A stretch of DNA of 6,566 bases from Deltaproteobacteria bacterium (GCA_019314185.1 JAFCZU010000189.1:1-6566), one strand, 5' to 3'. Positions 1 to 5,354 are shown, numbered from the stretch's first letter. Made by a program: numbers and translations. The notes: generated from the letters alone by a model not told the origin.

Positions 1-312
1 TGGTTCCACTTCCCACTTTACCGCCTCCATGAGCTGGTAATGCTTCATGCCCGAGATCTTTTTCCTGTTCATGGAGATCTCGACAGCCCTGGCAAGCGAG
101 GTGACATATACGGCAGGGCCAGAGGTATAGTCCATCCGCGTTGCAAGGGTCTTAATGGCCTCAATTGCAGGTAGATCGTCCTCGGGATCAGGTCTGTCTA
201 CCTGTGAAAAATCGAGTATTTCAAAGCCGTTGCCCTTTTTTGCCACCACTGCGGCCCTGATATGTCCACCGGCAACCTCAACGGCTAATAATTTTTTGTC
301 AAAAATTTTCAT
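1..312 (-). CDS. PilM/GspL-like actin-fold protein, N-terminal part (runs off window)
   Basis: This is a 104-codon open frame starting at ATG 312-310 and still open at base 1, so only the N-terminus is visible. The protein begins MKIFDKKLLAVEVAGGHIRA, the beta-strand pair and glycine turn that open an actin-like ATPase fold. Further on, LMEAVKWEVEP near residues 94-104 resembles the helix that precedes the conserved Glu/Pro segment in PilM and GspL-type proteins. These proteins sit at the cytoplasmic face of the inner membrane and link the pilus or pseudopilus platform to its assembly ATPase. The position directly after a prepilin gene on the same strand supports this role. There is no strong Shine-Dalgarno sequence upstream (only GATGAAATAATTA), so translation may be weak or coupled. 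The family call rests on fold pattern and context; the choice between PilM, GspL and a paralogue cannot be made from 104 residues. Confidence 0.7.
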   Translation of the reverse strand, partial: MKIFDKKLLAVEVAGGHIRAAVVAKKGNGFEILDFSQVDRPDPEDDLPAIEAIKTLATRMDYTSGPAVYVTSLARAVEISMNRKKISGMKHYQLMEAVKWEVEP

Positions 313-327
313 TAATTATTTCATCCG

Positions 328-352
328 CAGATTACGCAGATTACGCAGATTA
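328..352. repeat. 9-bp tandem repeat (cagattacg, about 2.8 copies)
   Basis: The unit cagattacg occurs at 328-336 and 337-345, with a partial copy at 346-352. The motif ccgcagatta recurs at about 465-474. Degenerate relatives (aatccgtgtaatcc and similar) fill 371-395. The tract lies in the 285-bp gap between the 717-aa prepilin gene and the PilM-like gene, right upstream of the latter's start. No promoter or gene is evident in this gap. Confidence 0.75.
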
Positions 353-423
353 TTAAAAAAACTAAGCCCTAATCCGTGTAATCCATGTGATCTACGAAGC
401 CTAAATTCTCGTTACTCGGTTCT

Positions 424-448
424 CGTTCCCATGCTCTGCGTGGGAACG
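424..448. repeat. Dispersed palindromic repeat, hairpin-forming
   Basis: cgttccca (424-431) pairs perfectly with tgggaacg (441-448). A G-T pair and two more Watson-Crick pairs continue inward to a tct triloop. From memory this matches a REP-like palindrome scattered in many proteobacterial genomes, with a core of the form GTTCCCAYGCTCTGCGTGGG. There is no T-run next to it, so it is not an obvious terminator. It lies between two genes of the pilus cluster. Confidence 0.7.
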
Positions 449-597
449 CATACTTTTTGCTCGTTCCGCAGATTATTATCAGAAATTTGAAAACTCATTT
501 TTTTATCTACGTCCGGACATTCCATATTCTGGAGCAAGGCAAGCGTGTTGCCGTTTTTTCCGCCACGAGCGGACAGGTATCAATTCCTCGATCCTGT

Positions 598-2751
598 TTA
601 CGGCGCTGCGCTAAAATCCACGCTTACATCGAGGGTAATATTATCCCGCGGTTCCATAGAATTATTGGTAATAATATTATAGATGGCAGTATACTGGTTC
701 TCGCCCGCATCGATTGTGTCATTCCCATCCGCATCGTCCCATAAGACCAGATATCTGGCCCCTGTCTTTATTTTGTTCACTGTAATATCGGTGTAATTGA
801 ATGCACACGGCGGAGGAGGATCAGCGCCTGCTTCCCAATCATCGACTGCCAGATCACCGTCTGCGTCTATCATGCTGCCGTCTGTGCCCGCCACCTTGAC
901 CAACGGTAGAGCGGGATAGTTATAGAAAAGGCACGCCTTGGTGATGCCTGATGTGGCATTAAGCACCGTAAACTTGTTCAACGTGAAAAATCCCGGATAC
1001 CACTCGCTTTTCCTGATAATCAGCATGATATTGTCTTTATTATGCCCGCCTGCATCATTGGGATCATATGGCGTTACAACAATATCAATTACCTCGGTGA
1101 AATTCACAGGCTCTGTCTTTTCAGCATTTGTGCTGCCAAAATCAAACTTTCCATCAACCCCGCGGGAAAGGATCATAATCGCGTCATTTGTATTATCTTT
1201 GAAAAACAGGACTTCCCTGTCCCAGTCATCCCTGATATACTGTTCCCCATTAATACCCCATGGCGTCTGAAGATATTCGCCGCGCCAGCCGATACCCGCG
1301 TGCGCCCATGCCGGTTCAGCCATATCGTCAGCCGGATCACCGCTGTTCGGTGTCCTTGTCCACAATTCCCTTAGTTGTCCTTTTGTATAAGAAACCGGTA
1401 TCCCATCCTCATCATCCCAGTAATCATCCGTCAGGTCGGCAGGCGTGCCATTGTTTTCCCACCTGAAAAGCTTTGGCCACCGGCACACATCCCCTGTAAA
1501 CCCGTCGTTCATGCCGCCGGGCGATGAGCCCAGAATCACCCTTTTTATCCTGAGAAAGAGCGCTTCGGTCTCCATCTTTTTCTTTTCATTTATCTCCTCA
1601 AATACAGCCTCCCATTCATGGGAATATATCTTCATTACGATATTATCTTTGTTGTATTCATCGTCTTCATCATACGCTTTGCTCATGATATCATCCGGGT
1701 CAACGGTCCAGAGACCTGCCGCAAATATTCCTTTTGTCGGGTACGTCCCTTCACGATCCGGCCCCTCTGAGATGATCCGGAATATTGTGCTTCCCGGTCT
1801 GTCCTGGTCGGCAGTTATGAAAAATCTCAATGCCCTGCCCCAGCCATCCGCAAGTCTCCCGTCTGTCTGGAGAAGTCTGAAGGACTCCTTTTCGTCATAA
1901 TGTTCGCCCAGAGCGCCGTCAACCGGGGAGTAATCTCCGTCTTCCCATGTCTCTTTTAAAAGAACAGGATTCCATTTTGGTTCAAGGCTGGCATATTCAT
2001 CGTCTGTTTCCGCCCAGTGCTGACTGTCGGAAAGTTTCTCATCCACAGGGGGTACTATATAAGGGCCTTTCCACCTGATGTTTTCCATCTCCCCTGGCGG
2101 TGAAGTCGGATGTTCTTCAAGATATTGAGTCCACAGCCCTCTTGGCTGTCCCTCATTTTCAGTCTCAAGCCCGCCGATATGGTCACGATGATCAGCGTAA
2201 TCGAGCACCTTGCGAAAAGGGTAATTCCACTTCCATTTTTCCCCTTCAAAATGCCCGAAAGGACGATAGCCAAAAGTCCAGGTGGGTCCGAGGGGCGGGT
2301 CCGGTCCCACGTAATTGGGTTTTATATCAGCCTTTGCCTCCCAAAGATCAGGCCATTTCTCCATATCCCCTACATAGCCGCCGATGATCCTTCTTCCGTC
2401 TGCATCAAACCTGTCCGGGTCGCCTACAATGGCACGGCGGATCACCTCCATTCTCTCGCGGGTAAGTTCTTCCCTTGCCCTGTCGTCCAGGATGCCAAGG
2501 GCCGGCCATGTCATGACCGCGATCATCCCGAGGATAAAGAGAACGATCAGGACTTCGAGGATGGTGAAGGCGCGCTCGTTGCGGGTTGTAGAAGGTTGAA
2601 GGCTGAAGGCTGAAGGCTGAAGGCAAGAAAACCTTTTTTTCCTGCTTTGAGCTTTGAGCTTCTTTGTATTCATTGCTTTGAGCTTCTTTGTATTCATTGC
2701 TTTCAGCTTTGAGCTTCCAGCTTCTTTATTCTCGTTGCTCGTCAATGCCAT
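598..2751 (-). CDS. Giant GspG-like prepilin with duplicated head module and EF-hand-type loops
   Basis: This 717-aa protein has a prepilin-peptidase site at residues 61-66: cleavage would fall between Ala61 and Phe62, with the conserved Glu at mature position 5 (FTILE). A hydrophobic helix follows to about residue 84. Ala replaces the usual Gly before the cut. The mature protein, about 656 aa, is several times longer than ordinary GspG. The head has two related modules: residues 96-384 and 396-587. Each contains an IxRxIxG helix, a GDxxxWPxL segment, an LW, WKGPY or WRGEY, a D-W-R strand, an S-G-D-G-like turn, and NKDNI followed by EW. The C-terminal 130 residues carry two loops with EF-hand spacing (629-640 and 673-684). 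The ATG at 2751 is supported by AAAGGA about 10 nt upstream. It gives an unusually long 61-aa leader encoded by tandem repeats; later in-frame ATGs at codons 19 and 27 lack better ribosome sites. It is probably a minor pseudopilin of a type II secretion or type IV pilus-like machine. The exact class is not assigned. Confidence 0.85.
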   Translation of the reverse strand: MALTSNENKEAGSSKLKAMNTKKLKAMNTKKLKAQSRKKRFSCLQPSAFSLQPSTTRNERAFTILEVLIVLFILGMIAVMTWPALGILDDRAREELTRERMEVIRRAIVGDPDRFDADGRRIIGGYVGDMEKWPDLWEAKADIKPNYVGPDPPLGPTWTFGYRPFGHFEGEKWKWNYPFRKVLDYADHRDHIGGLETENEGQPRGLWTQYLEEHPTSPPGEMENIRWKGPYIVPPVDEKLSDSQHWAETDDEYASLEPKWNPVLLKETWEDGDYSPVDGALGEHYDEKESFRLLQTDGRLADGWGRALRFFITADQDRPGSTIFRIISEGPDREGTYPTKGIFAAGLWTVDPDDIMSKAYDEDDEYNKDNIVMKIYSHEWEAVFEEINEKKKMETEALFLRIKRVILGSSPGGMNDGFTGDVCRWPKLFRWENNGTPADLTDDYWDDEDGIPVSYTKGQLRELWTRTPNSGDPADDMAEPAWAHAGIGWRGEYLQTPWGINGEQYIRDDWDREVLFFKDNTNDAIMILSRGVDGKFDFGSTNAEKTEPVNFTEVIDIVVTPYDPNDAGGHNKDNIMLIIRKSEWYPGFFTLNKFTVLNATSGITKACLFYNYPALPLVKVAGTDGSMIDADGDLAVDDWEAGADPPPPCAFNYTDITVNKIKTGARYLVLWDDADGNDTIDAGENQYTAIYNIITNNSMEPRDNITLDVSVDFSAAP
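2591..2625. repeat. 7-bp tandem repeat (gaaggct) inside the prepilin leader
   Basis: Five consecutive heptamers run from 2591 to 2625: gaaggtt, three exact gaaggct copies, and gaaggca. Because 7 is not a multiple of 3, successive copies are read in shifting frames on the minus strand, giving LQPSAFSLQPS in the leader of the 717-aa prepilin. The tract ends just before the codons for the peptidase cleavage site, so the encoded residues are removed on maturation. Confidence 0.9.
2646..2721. repeat. 24-bp direct repeat and degenerate heptamers in the prepilin leader
   Basis: A perfect 24-bp unit occurs twice back to back (2653-2676 and 2677-2700). Flanking degenerate heptamers tttgagc (2646-2652, 2708-2714), tttcagc (2701-2707) and ttccagc (2715-2721) surround it. 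On the minus strand the 24-mer encodes MNTKKLKA twice. The heptamers are relatives of the gaaggct family next door, so the whole 130-bp leader-coding segment appears to have grown by repeat expansion. Confidence 0.9.
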
Positions 2752-2847
2752 TAACGACCGTTCCTTTAAAGTTACCCTTTGAAGGGGGTTAGGGGGTGTG
2801 TCTCCATAAGCGCTAACTTAAACAACCCGCTTAGTTCAATAGAATTT

Positions 2848-2940
2848 GAATATCGAATGTCGAATGTCGAACAAGGAACCGCAGAATTACGAAGGAATCA
2901 CTTCGACATTCGATATTCCTTGTTCGACATTCTGCGGTTC
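2848..2940. repeat. Nested modular inverted repeat (cgaatgtcgaa family)
   Basis: Three perfect inverted pairs are interleaved: 2848-2864 with 2902-2918 (17 bp), 2862-2878 with 2916-2932 (17 bp), and 2876-2886 with 2930-2940 (11 bp). The arms are built from short blocks, gaatatcgaatgtcgaa, gaacaagga and gaaccgcagaa, in partly reordered form, so no single full-length hairpin forms. It resembles a dispersed intergenic repeat rather than a terminator, since no T-run follows. Confidence 0.85.
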
Positions 2941-3063
2941 AGAAAAAGTACTCATAAAACCGATAGTTACTATTCCCCCTGTGCCAAGTGTGTTCTAAAA
3001 TCAGCTAATAAGAAGAAATTTAGGGGTCTGTTTTTCACGTTTTTTAACTTAGCGACCTTTCGT

Positions 3064-3095
3064 AAAAAAGGCGGGGAGAAAGGCTCCTCCCCGCC
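3064..3095 (-). terminator. Intrinsic terminator after the 357-aa prepilin gene
   Basis: On the minus strand a 9-bp GC-rich stem (GGCGGGGAG with CTCCCCGCC; 3087-3095 and 3070-3078) with an 8-nt loop is followed by six T residues (3069-3064). It starts about 22 nt after the stop codon at 3118-3120. It should end the transcript of the prepilin gene and separate it from the downstream 717-aa gene. Confidence 0.9.
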
Positions 3096-3117
3096 CGTCA
3101 GATGCTAAATATAGCGA

Positions 3118-4191
3118 TTAAGAGTCGATGTTAACATTACCATCAAGGTTAACACCCCAGAATTCTCCGTCATCTTCAGGATACATATGACCTTCCGGGC
3201 ACTGTGTTGCGAACCGCCACCTTCCCTGAGCTTCATCAAGGGTAAAGATCCTTTTCCTCAGATTATCATCATTGTTAGCGATGATATAAGGATCTACAGG
3301 CTCTTCGTCATATGCCAGAGCAGTAACCTGAAGCCCATCTTCCAAAGCATCATCTGTAATAACGCCGCTCAGGGGGTCAGCCACATCTGTCATCCTGGTA
3401 GCGGTTGCCTCGAGCCTGGGCAGAACCAGGTTGTAGTCATTATAGAATGCGTTGTCGGCATTTTGGAGACCTCCAGGGCAATGCGCGGCATTTGAGATAA
3501 CACCGGAGGTGATCAAACTGCACTCAGGTCCCATACCAAGAATGATCCTTCCAAAATTGTCAGGTTCGCCCCATCCTCTCTCTGTCACATTCGTGGCAAC
3601 CCAGACATTTGCAACAGTCTTGCCGCACCCAATCATGGCAACGCCAACACCGGCAGATGGAGTCTCTTCAACCATAGTGTCCCCCTTATCCGCGTCGGCA
3701 ACGGCGACCAGAAGAACGTCATTTGTTGTATCGGCGATCGCATTGGTGAGACCACTGTAATCATTTAGATTAAACAGTTTGACAATGCCCATATTCTTGA
3801 GCTCATCCGCTTCAGCAGCATCCAGATGGTGGATATGGAAGTGGTTCCTGTCGTTGAATTCAGCAGCTAAAACTTCAGCTCCATCATCTGGATCCTGGTT
3901 GGAGACTGGTGGAATCTGGTAAGTACCTGCGGTTACATCCTCAATAACCAGGTTGGTCAGATGGTTCGGATAGCGGTTTGTATCTTCATAGTAAGTAGAC
4001 ATATAGGTGATCATCCGGTTCTGGTTTGAATCGCATACTGTATCAACCGCGCTTCCGGAAATACCGGCAAGCCTCGGCGCTACCATCGCGATGAGAAAAC
4101 CCATAATGGTGAGGACCACCAGGATTTCAAGCAGTGTAAAACCTTTTTGGCTGTTCACTTTCTTAAATTTTTTCCTGATTTTCTTAAGCAT
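3118..4191 (-). CDS. Large-headed prepilin (GspG/type IV pilin N-terminus)
   Basis: This 357-aa prepilin has a lysine-rich 17-aa leader ending in QKG, then the cleavage site and FTLLEILVVL with Glu at mature position 5. The hydrophobic N-terminal helix spans residues 18-40 and ends in APRLAG. The start ATG at 4191-4189 is preceded by AAAGG with a 7-nt A spacer, which is better than an upstream in-frame ATG at 4230. After the helix comes a segment with TYYEDTNRYPNHLTNLV, of a type seen in pseudopilin-like proteins. The remaining, about 270 aa, head is acidic, contains five cysteines (VCDS, GCGK, PECS, HCPG, QCPEG), and I do not recognise it. It is probably exported and built into a pseudopilus, or acts as a tip or substrate-binding minor pilin. 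The next gene on this strand is a second prepilin, and the transcript ends at the terminator at 3064-3095. Confidence 0.88.
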   Translation of the reverse strand: MLKKIRKKFKKVNSQKGFTLLEILVVLTIMGFLIAMVAPRLAGISGSAVDTVCDSNQNRMITYMSTYYEDTNRYPNHLTNLVIEDVTAGTYQIPPVSNQDPDDGAEVLAAEFNDRNHFHIHHLDAAEADELKNMGIVKLFNLNDYSGLTNAIADTTNDVLLVAVADADKGDTMVEETPSAGVGVAMIGCGKTVANVWVATNVTERGWGEPDNFGRIILGMGPECSLITSGVISNAAHCPGGLQNADNAFYNDYNLVLPRLEATATRMTDVADPLSGVITDDALEDGLQVTALAYDEEPVDPYIIANNDDNLRKRIFTLDEAQGRWRFATQCPEGHMYPEDDGEFWGVNLDGNVNIDS

Positions 4192-4309
4192 TTTTTTTCC
4201 TTTCGATTTGTTTGCCTGTGAACAACCCACCCGCAGGGCCTGTTACGGCTTTTAAGTCAATTTCCTTATGTTTCAAAATACCCTTCGGGCGCCTCGCCGC
4301 GACAGGAAC

Positions 4310-4339
4310 TCACATCTGTTTTTGCATCACCTCCTTTCT
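4310..4339 (-). promoter_or_regulatory. Orphan perfect Shine-Dalgarno sequence with a 5-codon ORF
   Basis: On the minus strand AGAAAGGAGGTGAT (4339-4326) is the full complement of the usual 16S rRNA 3' end. It is followed immediately by ATG at 4327, encoding only MQKQM before TGA at 4312-4310. No long gene starts at a suitable distance; the prepilin start lies about 120 nt further on and has its own ribosome site. It could be a leader peptide or the relic of a lost gene start. The spacing to the first ATG is too short for normal initiation. Confidence 0.4.
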
Positions 4340-4394
4340 CTTTTCTTGTTGCTTGTTGCTGAACGTGCAATAAGAAACCAGCAACGAGTGAACG

Positions 4395-4433
4395 GGCGGG
4401 CCCGCCTGCCTCGCCTGAGCGATAGCTGGCGGG
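4395..4433. repeat. GC-rich palindromic repeat
   Basis: ggcgggcccgcc (4395-4406) is a perfect 12-bp palindrome. Its right half cccgcc (4401-4406) can also pair with ggcggg at 4428-4433, enclosing an inner tcgc/gcga stem (4411-4422). This is a REP-like element typical of intergenic DNA. It lies in the 700-bp gene-free stretch upstream of the 357-aa prepilin gene. Confidence 0.7.
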
Positions 4434-4468
4434 TGTTCCCCTTTTTGGAAAAGGTGGATTTTTCGTTA

Positions 4469-4492
4469 TTCCCCTGCTTTTGGAAAGGGGAA
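4469..4492. repeat. Short palindromic repeat (ttcccct / aggggaa)
   Basis: ttcccct (4469-4475) pairs with aggggaa (4486-4492) across a 10-nt loop. An imperfect relative (ttccccttttt...ggaaaagg) sits just before it at 4436-4454. No T-run follows on either strand, so a terminator role is unlikely. Confidence 0.65.
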
Positions 4493-4559
4493 CAGGAGGT
4501 ATTGATCCGGTTTCCAATTTTGATGATTGCATAAAAGGTCAAAAACACCCACCTTCGTC

Positions 4560-4602
4560 ATTCCCGCAAAGCTTGTCCTCGACCCGATCGTGGAGCGGGA
4601 AT
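4560..4602. repeat. Dispersed repeat of the attcccgc...gcgggaat type
   Basis: attcccgc (4560-4567) and gcgggaat (4595-4602) form a perfect 8-bp inverted pair around gcttgtcctcgacccgatc. From memory this resembles a widely dispersed intergenic repeat in proteobacterial genomes. It separates RNA module b from the GC-rich repeats upstream of the prepilin gene. Apart from these repeats and the orphan ribosome site, 4192-4620 shows no supported gene. Confidence 0.7.
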
Positions 4603-4631
4603 TCAATAATTACTTCCAATTTCTTTAAAAT

Positions 4632-4677
4632 AAAAAAGGCGCAACTGAATTGCTTACCACAATCCAAGTTACGCCTT
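4632..4677 (-). terminator. Intrinsic terminator of RNA b
   Basis: The outer stem of 10 pairs (4668-4677 with 4636-4645, one G-U) and the inner stem of 6 pairs (4660-4665 with 4647-4652, one G-U) are followed on the minus strand by six T residues at 4637-4632. Both G-U pairs replace Watson-Crick pairs present in copy a. Confidence 0.85.
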
Positions 4678-4736
4678 CACTTTCACCTGCCTGATGCAGG
4701 GACCGTAAGTCGTTCCTTTTGTATAAAGAAGACTAT

Positions 4737-4761
4737 TCTAATAAAAATTGAAATACCTAAT
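4737..4761 (-). promoter_or_regulatory. Candidate metalloregulator operator b (two half-sites, 19-bp spacing)
   Basis: On the minus strand ATTAGG (4761-4756) and ATTAGA (4742-4737) are exactly 19 bp apart, just downstream of the predicted transcription start of RNA b. The same spacing of the same kind of half-site occurs at two other promoters in this window. TTAGG half-sites are typical of DtxR/IdeR-family operators, but the regulator is inferred, not shown. Confidence 0.5.
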
Positions 4762-4775
4762 CAACTTTGAGAGAC

Positions 4776-4804
4776 CGAATATCAGACAAAAAAACCGCTG
4801 TCAA
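4776..4804 (-). promoter_or_regulatory. Sigma-70-type promoter of RNA b
   Basis: TTGACA at 4804-4799 is a perfect -35 box. A 17-bp spacer separates it from TATTCG at 4781-4776, which is preceded by TGA, giving an extended -10 (TGnTAT). The start of transcription should fall near 4769. Confidence 0.7.
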
Positions 4805-4889
4805 GCTTTTTTTATTTTTTTTACGCCGGAATTTTTTCTTCCCTGCTTTTGTATTAGTTTGATAAGAGTTCACCGCAAAACAGGGGTAC

Positions 4890-5108
4890 TTATTTTGTGC
4901 CTTTGGGGCGGTTCTTGTTCTGACAATCCACTACAAAACGATACTGTTTGCCACAGTGGATGATGATCTCCTTCTGTCCTCGCTGAAGTATTCTCATCTC
5001 CACTTTTACCTCGCCGTACCCATCATGAGAAAACAGCTCATCATATAGCTCAAGAATCTTTGCTTTAACTTCTTTGTTTGTTGTCAACATCGCTCCGCTT
5101 TGTTCCAT
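4890..5108 (-). CDS. Unknown 72-aa protein downstream of RNA a
   Basis: I do not recognise this protein. It looks real: a charged amphipathic helix (residues 11-28, KEVKAKILELYDELFSHD) is followed by a beta-rich part (VKVEMRIL, KEIIIHCGKQYRFVVD, residues 34-61) and a basic tail. It has two cysteines (52, 62), no signal peptide and no membrane segment. The start is uncertain. ATG 5108 has no ribosome site; ATG 5090 and the TTG right after it sit just behind GCGGAG, so a 65- or 66-residue form is possible. The gene starts about 58 nt after the terminator of RNA a, so it would be expressed by read-through from that promoter. It could be the gene that the RNA controls if the RNA is an attenuator. 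Confidence 0.65.
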   Translation of the reverse strand: MEQSGAMLTTNKEVKAKILELYDELFSHDGYGEVKVEMRILQRGQKEIIIHCGKQYRFVVDCQNKNRPKGTK

Positions 5109-5165
5109 AATTGGTTAAAAGTAGTCGAGTGGTCGGCCAATTGGGTTTGTGATTTTCATGCAAAC

Positions 5166-5212
5166 AAAAAAAGGCGTAACCGGATTGCTTAACCCAATCC
5201 AAGTTACGCCTT
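5166..5212 (-). terminator. Intrinsic terminator of RNA a
   Basis: The outer stem has 10 perfect pairs (5203-5212 with 5171-5180) and the inner stem 6 perfect pairs (5195-5200 with 5182-5187), with a 7-nt loop. Seven T residues follow on the minus strand (5172-5166). This is a very strong terminator or attenuator. Confidence 0.9.
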
Positions 5213-5289
5213 CACTTTCACCGCGCCCTTTTAAAGGCTGGCAACCGCAAGACATCCCTTATAAAGATTTAAGTTTCTAATTTAGATAG
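5166..5289 (-). ncRNA. Candidate structured RNA a (sRNA or attenuator)
   Basis: The predicted transcript runs from about 5289 to the T-run at 5172-5166, about 124 nt. It contains GTCTTGCGGT (5253-5244), a variable hairpin (5225-5238), the segment GGTGAAAGTGAA, and a long terminator hairpin. The hairpin differs completely in sequence from its counterpart in RNA b but sits in the same place, while the flanking segments (GWCUURCGGU and the 28-nt block 5195-5222) are conserved. That is the pattern expected of a functional RNA. UUGCG can pair with CGUAA of the terminator arm through one G-U pair, suggesting a possible antiterminator. The gene 4890-5108 follows, so either a riboswitch-like leader or a free small RNA is possible. 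Confidence 0.65.
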
Positions 5290-5300
5290 AAATTTCTATT
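5276..5300 (-). promoter_or_regulatory. Candidate metalloregulator operator a (two half-sites, 19-bp spacing)
   Basis: On the minus strand AATAGAAA (5300-5293) and ATTAGAAA (5281-5274) are 19 bp apart. A 14-bp palindrome (ATAGAAATTTCTAT) overlaps the first one and the -10 box. A TATCTAA half-site in the opposite sense lies between them. A repressor bound here would block RNA polymerase at promoter a. Confidence 0.5.
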
Positions 5301-5324
5301 AATCCAAAGAATAACCTCTGTCAA
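5296..5324 (-). promoter_or_regulatory. Sigma-70-type promoter of RNA a
   Basis: TTGACA (5324-5319) is separated by 17 bp from TAATAG (5301-5296). It begins 30 nt after the stop codon of the feoA remnant, in the context AAAAAAGCCTTGACAG. That context closely matches AAAAAAAGCTTGACAG at promoter b, supporting a duplication of the whole module. Confidence 0.7.
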
Positions 5325-5354
5325 GGCTTTTTTGAACCGTTTCGGTTTAAAATT

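Larger units (their letters stand above)
2752..3117. other. Intergenic gap between the two prepilin genes
   Basis: This gap holds the likely ribosome site of the 717-aa gene (AAAGGA on the minus strand near 2762), a C-rich repeat-like segment (about 2774-2800), a nested inverted repeat (2848-2940) and the terminator of the 357-aa gene (3064-3095). Between 2945 and 3060 I see no open frame and no convincing sigma-70 or sigma-54 promoter, although the 717-aa gene must start transcription somewhere here or depend on read-through. Confidence 0.6.
4632..4769 (-). ncRNA. Candidate structured RNA b (sRNA or attenuator), paralogue of RNA a
   Basis: The predicted transcript starts near 4769 and ends at the T-run at 4637-4632, about 138 nt. 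In order it holds GACTTACGGT (4711-4702), a 5-bp hairpin (cctgc 4686-4690 with gcagg 4696-4700 on the plus strand), and a terminator hairpin. A 28-nt block (4660-4687) is identical to 5195-5222 in RNA a. The two terminator-stem differences between copies become G-U pairs, so the structure is kept. UUACG in the 5' segment can also pair with CGUAA in the terminator's 5' arm, which could form an alternative fold. No gene follows directly; the prepilin start is about 440 bp on. An sRNA therefore seems more likely than a leader here. I recognise no known family. Confidence 0.6.

Noticed and set aside
155..490. Long plus-strand frames opposite the prepilin and PilM-like genes (for example 155-490, 938-1270, 1445-1900, 2110-2613)
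   Set aside because: They lie antisense to genes with clear protein motifs or read through repeats, show no family pattern, and lack ribosome sites.
541..575. Hairpin ggcaagcgtgttgcc followed by g and six t on the plus strand, terminator-like
   Set aside because: The stem is only 5 bp and there is no plus-strand gene upstream; the minus-strand genes around it read the other way.
2965..2990. Sigma-54-like -24 box (TTGGCAC) on the minus strand upstream of the 717-aa prepilin
   Set aside because: There is no GC or TGC element at the right distance for the -12 box; the downstream sequence is AGGGGGAATAG.
4191..4225. Partial resemblance to a c-di-GMP (GEMM-I) riboswitch: CAGGCAAACAAATCGAAAGG on the minus strand just before the prepilin
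   Set aside because: The conserved GGGACGCAAAGCC part and the second helix are missing; the CGAAAGG is simply the ribosome-binding site followed by an A-run.
4266..4532. 88-aa minus-strand frame ending CRGEAPEGYFET
   Set aside because: It runs through three palindromic repeats and has no ribosome site at its start and no protein-like pattern. I take it as chance reading of repeat DNA.
4395..4602. CRISPR-like array from the several short repeats
   Set aside because: The repeats differ in sequence, are palindromes of separate families, and have no regular spacing.
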